A stretch of DNA of 64,000 bases from Diploptera punctata (taxonomy: Eukaryota > Arthropoda > Insecta > Blattodea > Blaberidae), in NCBI GenBank assembly GCA_030220185.1, contig JASPKZ010007429.1:124001-188000 (forward strand). The letters are read 5' to 3'. Of this stretch, positions 55,816 through 64,000 are shown piece by piece. The notes under the pieces were generated by a model. That model searched no databases, was not told the origin of the DNA, and was given only the letters and a program-made list of their open reading frames with translations. Each line of letters starts with the position of its first letter. The first letter of the stretch is position 1. The translations under genes and the position numbers were made by a program.

Positions 55816-56419
55816 TATGAATGGCTAACGGAGCATTCACTTCTCAAATTTCAGCTGAGTATCCGAGTTCATTTATCAATGCCTAATCGCTTGTCAAAGC
55901 TTCCTCTGACCTTGACTCTTCATTGGCTGCACACACTTCTGTAATAAATGCCTTTTTTACAGCCTTATGTTGGCCAACGACTACTTATCGTGAAAGGTCA
56001 AACGTTCACCATGTCTGTGCCTCATATTTTCTAGTACGTTCGATAGGCTCAAATAATTATACAATTAACATATTTGTTACTCGAAGGTTCTAGACTCGTG
56101 CTTCAACATTGGACTACGCATCTTTGTGCATGTATATGTAAAAATGGATATAAGAAAATTCTTTGGTAAGTATCTACACAAGTTGTGTCATTGTAATATT
56201 ATTTTTTTCCCGGATAGTTTAGAATTCATCACATCTAAAGAAGAAGATTTACCCACCTAACGATATTGGCAACTGGTTCAGGAGAACAAAGATAATGATT
56301 AAAGAAGATAAAGTGAAAATTCTGACAAACTGCTGGAGTCCACCTGAAAGCTATACTTTCAGCAATGATGCTGAACATTTAAAATAGAAATTCAAGCTTT
56401 GTTGGATCCAACAGTATTC

Positions 56420-58600
56420 ACCCTGGCTAAAGTATTCCGCAAGACTCAAAGGTGCACTCTGTACATATTGTGTTTTATTCTCCCCACATATTGTGAGGGG
56501 CGTTAAAGGGTTATTCATAGAAAGGCCCTTCCAGAAGTTTTATAAAATGCTTGAATTCGCCATAAAACGTGAGAGGTGCTGGCATGTGGAAGCTGCACAG
56601 TCAGTACACTTGTTTTTAAGTGAGGCCCCTATTAGCCAAAAACTCGTAAGTGGCTATAAGAAGATTTCGGCGGGTAACCTAAAATATTTGTCTTCCTTCT
56701 TGGTTACCATTATCTTCTGTGGCTCGCATGACTTGCATTTATGGGGTAAAACACCGGACGAAGGCGTCTTCAGCTTAAAACTTCATTTAAACGCCAAGAA
56801 TGTTACCTGCCTTTCTCTACATATAAAAATGAATTGATTGAATTATGTGACTTGAGGTAAAGAAAATGATTACAGGTGATGTAAGAAATGATTACAATGA
56901 TTTAGCTGAAAAATCTATGACATTTCTGGAAAGGAGCAATTGTCCTTGGTGTGCGGTTTTTTTTATGAGAAACTGAATACAATTCGAGAAGAGTTTTTGG
57001 GCTTTGTTGAATTGAAAAGGGACGCCCAATCAGTTGCCACAGAAATTGACCTTTCTTCAAAGAGACAGACATTAACCCGCACAAATGTGTCGGCCAGGGC
57101 TATGACCGCTTCTCAACAATGGCAAGAAAAGACAACGGGGTCCAGAAACGTCTACGCGAGTTTTTGCCAAAGATATTTACTTCCACTGCGCAAGCCACAA
57201 AATCATCCATGTGTTAAATGATTTTAATAGTGTGCCAGAGGTGAGAAACACGATAGCTACAATTAAGGATATTACAAACTTTTTTCGAGAGTCGACGTTG
57301 AGAAGACGTCACATGCATCCCCATGCTCTGCGAAACACGTTGGTCCAAAAAATATAAAAGTATTGGGATACTTAATAAAACGATTTTTGGAATTGATGAG
57401 TCGACCGCGGTGGACTAGTGGTTATGCTCCTTGCCTCTGGTAGCGGATTCAAACCCGGCCGGGGTCGATGCTTTTTTTAGGATGGAAAAATCCAAGGAGC
57501 AAGTCCTCCAGGATGGACTTTAAGTCGTGGGTCCCGAGTCTGAAGATTTTCAGGCTCGTAAAAGATCCTTAAGCCTTGAATGAAAAGACCTCTAAGAAAA
57601 ATTTACCGAATTTTCCCATCCTAGTACTACCTTGGTTTCCTATATATCAGTATGAGGCGGAACGCTGACCACGGACCACTCAAATGACATCTATAAGAAA
57701 ACAAGTGTAACTAAATTAGTATGGTTGAAATTCTTTCCTGTAGGGGGAGAGCGCCTAAATCTCTTAAGGGAAACATGAGCTTACAAGAAGATAAGGAGGA
57801 ATTGATGAACGGCCTGAAATTGATTGCAGTAGAAAGAAACGCGCCAAGCTGAAAACAGGCTGATCACTTGCTTGCTGCTGCAAGTAGATGTATCTTCATC
57901 TTTTGTTTATGCCTGATAGCAAAATGTTCTAGTTATCAGGAACCTGTCGTTAATTTGCTGCAAGCCGTGGCTGTAGATGTAATTAAATGCACGGCTCATG
58001 TTTAAAGCATTAAAAACTTGGTAATAGATCTCCGAAGGCATCATGAAAGAGTTGGAGACTATTGCTTCTGAACTGTGTGCAGAAATCACACTACCATAAT
58101 ATCCAATAAGCACACACATCGAGCTAATCCACAATGTAATTCCGAAGATTATTTTAAGGTGTCCATCTTAAATCCTTACTTGGATTCCTTTCACACAACT
58201 TTGTCATACAGTTTTGGAGAAGAACGGAGTTCTGCTTTTGAACTTCAAATGCTGCACCCTAAGAACCTAAAACATCTCTGAAAGATACCCAAGCAACGGC
58301 GAGCAAAATTTCAGAGTATATTAAAATCGAGGGTTTGTCCACCGAAATTGAACTATTGCACCGTATATAGATGAAACAAAGTGACAAGGATGAAGAAGGT
58401 GATTTCGTCAAGATAGTGGACGAGTGCGATTTTTTCCCATCCATGAAAAAAAACACTGTCTTTACCATGCACTACGACGTCGATTGAACGCACTTTTAGC
58501 ACCCTAAGAAGAGTGGAGACATGGTGCCGTTCTACAATGACAGAAAATCGCCTTAATGGTCTGGGTATGCCCATTCTGCCAAAAAAAATTAAACTGACAT
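56420..58600 (+). pseudogene. hAT transposase (DUF4371 plus C-terminal dimerisation region), heavily mutated
   Basis: The first part reads RGVKGLFIERPFQKFYKMLE and VTIIFCGSHDLHLWGKTPDE, as in the DUF4371 region of hAT transposases. The second (56950-57310) has VCGFFYEKLNTIREEFLGF, then ARKDNGVQKRLREFLPKIF of the catalytic domain. After the SINE2, LLAAASRCIFIFCLCLIAK and LLQAVAVDVIKC follow. The end (58470-58570) reads TTSIERTFSTLRRVETWCRS and TMTENRLNGLGMPI, the hAT dimerisation motif. Stops and frameshifts throughout exclude function. Confidence 0.78.
57400..57797 (+). repeat. SINE2 full-length copy with 11-bp target-site duplication
   Basis: GGAATTGATGA flanks it at 57389-57399 and 57798-57808. 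The tRNA-like head CGCGGTGGACTAGTGGTTAT with B box GGATTCAAACCCG leads into a 320-bp body. It is the reference copy for SINE2 in this window and inserted into the already present hAT. Confidence 0.9.
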
Positions 58601-58660
58601 TGAAAAATTCAAACAAAACGCACCTAAAAAATGTTCTCAAAACGAAAAGGCGAGTCGAAC

Positions 58661-59180
58661 TGTGTGTGTAGTTGTACTTTATTAGTAGCTAAAATATAGT
58701 TAATAGTTTCAATACAATTAAGTATAAAAATTAAGAAGTAATCTTGACAAAAAATTCAATTCGCCAAACCTAAAACTTCTGCAATTATTTCGCTATTATT
58801 CTTCATATTTCCTCTTCAATAGCGCTGTAGTTTTCTTCCGAAATGTATTGAGGTTAGTTTAAAAAATAAAGGTAATGTTTTGCATTTTTGATATGTTCGT
58901 TTGTACCCGGATGGTATACAGTCGAAAAAAATTGCAACCCCCCTTAATCCAATACTGGCTACGCCCATGAATATACGCGATATTATCCTAGATGTTGAAG
59001 TATGCATGAAGACAAAAATAACATTAAATGAACTTTTTTTTTCAAAACTAAACATGTTCAAAATTTAAATACTTAAGTTGAATAGTTGCCCTGAAAAGAG
59101 ATTTAACCCCCACACTACAAATTGTTGGTAAAACGAAGAAAAAACGCATAATGTTCATTTTGAAGCTATTACCTTTATTA
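58661..59180. other. AT-rich stretch without recognised feature
   Basis: No motif or shared repeat was seen. Confidence 0.4.
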
Positions 59181-59351
59181 TATCATAAACACTTCAATCT
59201 CTCACCCTATTCAAACATATACAGCCAATTTGAATGCAAAATAACATGCTACTGACTGAATATTGACAATTTAATACAGACTTTTGTGCAAAAAGATCTA
59301 TGTCTATAGAGTGGAAAAGTGATCTAACCGATATGTAATTAAAAATGCTAC

Positions 59352-59450
59352 AATAACGAAATAGAAAATACATATTGAACACTGATTCAGTTAGAAAAAA
59401 TTCTAACTGAATCAGTTTTCAATATTTATTTTTCATTTAATGTTATTTCA
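59352..59450. repeat. Palindromic foldback around ACTGATTCAGTTAGAA
   Basis: Two arms of about 40 bp (ending CTGATTCAGTTAGAA and starting TTCTAACTGAATCAG) are separated by only 4 bp. Similarity fades outward. It may be the junction of two inverted copies of one element. Confidence 0.7.
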
Positions 59451-59659
59451 TTACATTCTTTGTGTCTATCTTATTTTCACTCAATTTCTCTAAGATTCTG
59501 TTTAGAATTCACGAAACTGTGGTGGAATGAATTTGCACATGTACAGTCATTGTTTTTCTGCACTGCTACTCATGACATGACTGCTTTCGCCATTTTGTTA
59601 CAGATATATCACTATTCGGTTGAAAGCCAATTTTTAAAAATAAATAAATCAGGTCTGTA

Positions 59660-60182
59660 AGAGAGTATGGATAATTTTACATCCACCATGCCTTGATATT
59701 CTCCGGATAGATTATCAATCCACTGAAAACTCAATTTTCGAATTTTTGTTGGTTAGATCTCTTTTTGGATCAAGTATTCTATTATTAATTATGTTACACG
59801 ACTAATAATTTTTTTAACAAATGTGAATATATCCATTGAAATGTCAGATTTTACACCAAACAAATAAAAATAAACATTTAAGAGATAGGAATTTTTGCCT
59901 TGTCATGAAAAATTTAGTGAGATGGACATGTTCAGTTTTTAAAAAAGCTCCTCAAATAATATCGACTGATAAAATCCGAATGATGGAGCGGATGTGATAA
60001 ATAAAACAAGTTTGTTTGAAAAAAAAAAAATATCCAGTATAAGAAGAATTGTAATGACCTTCTTCGGAAATTGATTGATTTAGGATAACCGAGATATGCA
60101 ATAAGTTAAAGGTTTCCGGAGATGATGATTATTATAAAGGTTATGTTAGTTTTTTCTCTAAATAAACTTACAGAATGTACTC

Positions 60183-60185
<3 letters not shown>
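59660..60185. other. AT-rich stretch without recognised feature
   Basis: Nothing recognisable apart from an A run at 60020. Confidence 0.4.

Positions 60186-60243
<58 letters not shown>
60186..60243. repeat. (AAT)n microsatellite
   Basis: About 19 units, directly before a Helitron-like left end. Confidence 0.95.
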
Positions 60244-60244
<1 letters not shown>

Positions 60245-60735
60245 CTAATATATAAAAATCAATATTTATTTGTTTGTTTGTTGGTTTGTTTGTTCGTATT
60301 CTATGCGCGGCCATACCGTTGATCCGATTTTGATGTTTTTTTTGCAACTGTTCAGGAGATTCCCAGGATGAACATAGGCTATAAGAGAGTTGTGATATTC
60401 AACCCCTTTACCCCTAAAAAATCACACTATGTAGTAAAAAACGTGAAATAAAGTCCCTATTTTGACGCTTACATAGCTTACGCTGCCTAAACCATAACAA
60501 ATACACCAAATTAATGTACATAGAATTGAATATCTCACAAAACTCTACAAAAAAAGTCCGCGACAGTATCTGTTTATCTTTTACGGATAACTCACAATAG
60601 CCATTTTTGTCTTTCATTGATGACAAGAATATCGGGATAAGCAGATTTCCGGGCAAGTAGGGCCTATAACAGCGCACGGCTGGTGGTAAAAACACATTAA
60701 CATTTATTTAGGAGTAGCAGCCGGGTATTAGCTAG
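60244..60735 (+). mobile_element. Helitron-like non-autonomous element (about 490 bp)
   Basis: It starts TCTAATATATAAAAATCAAT and ends GCCGGGTATTAGCTAG before T, consistent with Helitron 5'-TC and CTAG-3' ends and insertion at AT. It shares ATGCGCGGCCATACCGTTGA and the middle (ATAACTCACAATAGCC...) with 30934-31812. No Rep/helicase is encoded. Confidence 0.7.
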
Positions 60736-61469
60736 TAATAAATATATTAGAGTTTATGTAATATGGTGCTATTTAACATAGTAGAACACCACGTTTCATA
60801 GGATGACGACTTTTAAATTACGCTAATTGTTAGTGCTTCAGCTAGAAGGTTGGTAACACGGGCTTCTATTGCACACTTACGAATTGTACGCACTGTTTAC
60901 TTTGTGTTGTACGCGCGTGCAGTAAATTTGGTCCGAACCAGAATCGCAACGTCGCGTCACCGTAAGATGTTTTCACAGCGCGTGGTAAACATACGTAGCT
61001 AGAGGCCTATAAGTAATTTTTAAATAAAAATATATATACCGATACTGTTAATTATGCGTGGTACAGATTTAAGCATTTCAGTTTTATTACGGATGTACAC
61101 ATAAATAAAATTAACGTATATTTCAGGATATCTTGCCAATTTTAAGGGTAAGCCTATAATTTTTAGGGTTTTTTTTTTTTTAATTTCGAAATAATTGAAA
61201 TCAAGGGCTAGGATTATAGGCCGTCATAAAATTGATCATGCTGTCCCTTTGAAGGCCCCCTGTTTTTTTTTTTTTTCATCTTGGTTTGTAGGTTACTCCG
61301 TTCCTTTCCTTCTATTAGCATCTGTGGGGTATGAAAGGGGAAAAATATACATTCTGAAAAATAATTTTTGATAATTAAAAATAAACTTTTTCTAAAAAAT
61401 CGAAAAAAATGTTTAAATGTTTTCTTGTATTTCGAAACAAAAGTCTGTTTTTTGTAATATATAGGCATA
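60736..61469. other. Stretch without recognised feature
   Basis: It is slightly GC-richer at 60900-60990 (GTTGTACGCGCGTGCAGTAA). No gene or repeat was recognised. Confidence 0.4.
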
Positions 61470-62678
61470 GGGCACTAGGAAAGTTTTGCGATACTTTTTA
61501 CGACCTCTCAAAATAATTTCTACCATACTCTATACCTACACCTCTTCATATGTCGAAACCAATCACTAAACCATTGCTTCCACTTTTCATCGGACAGCTC
61601 CGTGCATTCGTTGTCCCATGCTGTCAAAAGCACCTTTTGCGAAGGGAAACGCTTTCCTTTCAGCTTCAGTTTAACTTCTGGGAACAGTCTAATATCACGA
61701 GGAGCAAGATCTGGACTGTAGGCAGGATCTTCAAGCAGTAGAAGTTTCTATTTCTTCAAGAACTCCACGGTATCACTGGTCCCATGAGCATGTGCATTAT
61801 CATGATGCAGCATTCATGTGACTAGCCTTGATCTTGGGTGCTCCAATCATCTGTGGCAGGCATTCTCCTGTGTGCCATTTCGCAGTGACTATGCATTGTT
61901 TTTGCAGTATAACTCGTTCCAAAATCCACTTTGTGGTGAAGAATACGGTTTTCCTTCTCTTGTTCATTGATCGTAATTTCCTCACTGCCACTGGCGTACC
62001 CTCATCTTCCCATAGCCACACTTTATTCTGAGCTTTCGTTTCGACGCCGTAGTAATACAGCCATGATTCGTCTCCTGTGACGATGCTGTTTACGTTAGGA
62101 GAAGCTCCGTTATTAGACTTTTTCAACATCATTTTGCACCATTTGCTCCTCAGTAAGTTCATGTGGCACTGACAGTGAATAAACCTTCTTAACATGAAGA
62201 TGCTCATGAATGGCTGGTGCAGGAATGTGGAGGGACTCTTCTATCTGCCGGTAGGTTATTCGCTTCTCTATCTCAAGCAGTTTCTTCACAGAGTCGATGT
62301 TCTTGTCGACAACTGACTCGACCGACCGCCCTGAAAAGGATCATCTTCAAGGCCAAATTTTCCCTTCTTCAATTCTCTGTACCAGCGGAATATGGTCGTG
62401 GGAATTGGACAATCATTCCCAATACAGGAACCATCTCCTCAAAGCACTGATCTACAGTCAGACCACGAGAAAAGTTGTATCGAATAATGGCACTGTACTG
62501 AAGTTAGGACCACCCGGACATTTTTACAAACTTTCACTTCTGCTATTAAACTAAAACTGCATCTGCAGAAGAATGATCCCCCAATTTTATATTTTTTTGA
62601 AACCATCTTTCTTCCCCTAGGGACGCCAGGCCTGTCCGGCTTTGATTTATTGCGTATTGCAAAACTTTCCTAGTGCCG
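61470..62678 (-). mobile_element. Mariner-like remnant of a third lineage (1209 bp)
   Basis: TA at 61468-61469 and 62679-62680 flank ends GGCACTAGGAAAGTTTTGC(G/A)AT. The minus strand carries a broken transposase. TIR and protein differ from the elements at 22523 and 33689. Confidence 0.83.
61560..62560 (-). pseudogene. Mariner-like transposase, multiply frameshifted
   Basis: The best block (61800-62207) reads SIVTGDESWLYYYGVETKAQ with the first catalytic Asp, then NKVWLWEDEGTPVAVRKLRS and RRKTVFF. The region for the second catalytic motif is shifted and reads HDNAHAHGTS in another frame. The N-terminal part (62220-62560) is in pieces. It is inactive. Confidence 0.72.
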
Positions 62679-62680
<2 letters not shown>

Positions 62681-62710
<30 letters not shown>

Positions 62711-62718
62711 ATATATAC
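62681..62718. repeat. (TA)n microsatellite
   Basis: A (TA)n run extends the mariner target TA on its right side. Confidence 0.95.
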
Positions 62719-62741
62719 GTTATAATTACATTTTTAACATT

Positions 62742-62809
62742 GAGCACTGCAAGCTTAATGGATAGCACGCTAGGGTACCGACCAGAGTTCCGGGTTCGAA
62801 TCCTGTCCA

Positions 62810-62844
<35 letters not shown>

Positions 62845-62940
62845 AGAAAAATGAATGCTTGAGTCGGGATTTGGACCGAGTCTCTAAACTCTGTACGTTT
62901 AGCGCTCTAATCAACTGAGCTACTCAAGTATTCCAACACA
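62742..62940. repeat. Two tRNA-like SINE heads facing each other across (TA)n
   Basis: The forward head (62753-62812) has GCTTAATGGATAGCACGCTA and CCGGGTTCGAATCC. The reverse head (62853-62930) has GATTTGGACCGAGTC and TCAACTGAGCTACTCAAG. A (TA)n run at 62813-62840 separates them. Confidence 0.7.
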
Positions 62941-62944
62941 AACG

Positions 62945-63570
62945 TACATTTTTCTTATATATGTAGTATTCTCAATTCACAAGAGGTAGCGGGAAGTCGT
63001 TCCAACTGACATCTAGTGGCCACCATAACAGGTAAGCAAATTTTTAAAGAGAATATTTACTTTATAGCAGTAACGCTTGTATATTTAGATGTTTTAACCG
63101 TTATAACATAAATGTTATAAAAAAATATATAACATATATATATTAAAGTTAGAGTATAATACATATTTTAATTAAAAAAAGAAAACTTTTAATAATAATT
63201 ATTGTAATGTCGAAAAGAAACTTAAAAAAATATTAAAGTTTAAAATATGTCGTAAAGTTATGATACTGACATATTGTATTTTCAACTTAATTTATTCATA
63301 TATTGTCATTACTCTTATACCTTCGTTTATTTTATTTGATATAATCTGCAGCTTGCTATTGACCTTAAGAATTTAATTTTAGATGACTATATTTTTTGCT
63401 TGTAGATTGTAGGCCTCTGACCAGTAGAATAGAGGAAGGCCTGTCATAATTTTGCAGTATTCTTTCTTGTTTTATTTATATTATTATTATTTATTGTTTT
63501 ATTATGATTATGTCAAAATGTGGTTTATCTTGATCTGACGTAGTTTATGTTTATCTAGACATTGTTTATT
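62945..63570. other. AT-rich stretch without recognised feature
   Basis: A SINE-like tail may extend to about 63000; the rest is low-complexity AT-rich DNA. Confidence 0.4.
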
Positions 63571-63574
63571 AAAT

Positions 63575-63634
63575 TAATAATAATAATAATAATAATAATC
63601 TAGACATTGTTTATTAAATAATATATATAATATA

Positions 63635-63683
<49 letters not shown>
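63575..63683. repeat. (AAT)n tracts
   Basis: Two AAT-repeat runs with a short duplicated segment TCTAGACATTGTTTATTAAA between them. The second run is the tail of the retroposon that follows. Confidence 0.9.
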
Positions 63684-63687
<4 letters not shown>

Positions 63688-63874
63688 TATTTATTCTGGC
63701 AGAGTTAAGGCCATAAGGCCCTCTCTTCCACTCAACCAGCACAAATACAAATAAATATTTGACAAATATAGATATACACTATACTAATTATAAACAGTTA
63801 AAGATACAATAAATGTAGCAATGTAAATGTCATGTGCAAACAACATTTTATAGGGTAATAACAATAATGATACG

Positions 63875-63905
<31 letters not shown>

Positions 63906-63935
63906 TAAATATGATACATTATACGGGAAACACCA

Positions 63936-63989
<54 letters not shown>

Positions 63990-64000
63990 TACACTGGATA
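63684..64000 (-). repeat. Second copy of the 50800-51430 retroposon, cut by the window end
   Basis: CTTTATTTATTCTGGCAGAG onward matches 50816-51075 almost base for base, with an expanded (AAT)n at 63877 and an expanded (TA)n at 63938-63988. Confidence 0.85.

Larger units (their letters stand above)
56220..58660 (+). mobile_element. Decayed hAT-superfamily transposon
   Basis: Pieces of one transposase are spread over 2.4 kb in the right order in all + frames, interrupted by a SINE2. Neither terminal inverted repeats nor an 8-bp target duplication could be fixed by eye. Confidence 0.75.

Noticed and set aside
60122..60322. Asn-rich 66-residue protein
   Set aside because: The Asn run is translation of an (AAT)n microsatellite.

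Overview
This window is nuclear DNA from an insect. It is AT-rich, contains one large intron-split gene, and is otherwise packed with transposable elements: Tc1/mariner, piggyBac, hAT, Helitron-like, several LINEs, Penelope-like elements and several tRNA-headed SINEs. The LINE C-terminal fragments and SINE types suggest a cockroach or termite (Blattodea). That is inference from family resemblance and was not tested by a search.

The only host protein gene I can support is DPH6 (diphthine--ammonia ligase) on the + strand, with 12 coding exons from 7367 to 44846. It is the long form: an N-terminal ATP-pyrophosphatase domain with SGGKDS, an acidic linker, then two RidA/YjgF-like domains and a conserved tail, about 709 residues. 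Eleven exon junctions join in frame with GT/AG introns. Exon 10 carries one extra T near 39984 that breaks the frame after Gly-Ile-Cys-Tyr; it is either a base error in the sequence or a disabling mutation. A probable intron-containing tRNA-Tyr(GUA) gene lies in intron 3.

Layout. 1-7300: SINEs, a LINE reverse transcriptase fragment (2606-3560), and a large Penelope-like foldback (3948-4880). 7367-44846: DPH6, whose introns hold nearly every element class. They include a 31-unit, 64-bp array grown from a tRNA-SINE head (10405-12420), a piggyBac-like MITE, a 2.45-kb transposon with nested insertions (19678-22131), two mariners, one Tc1, and many Penelope-like fragments. 44847-64000: no host gene seen; LINE fragments, SINEs, a decayed hAT transposon (56220-58660), a Helitron-like element and a mariner remnant.

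The most notable signal is a set of hammerhead ribozyme motifs, about a dozen with an intact CUGANGA...GAAA core and pairing stem I, on both strands. They sit inside short Penelope-like foldback elements. Hammerheads in Penelope-like retroelements are an established phenomenon; the compact, paired and subfamily-specific versions here look worth study. In almost every copy one extra nucleotide separates the conserved GA from stem II. Two loci share the same core-destroying changes, and one 287-bp mini-element has a clean 12-bp target-site duplication.
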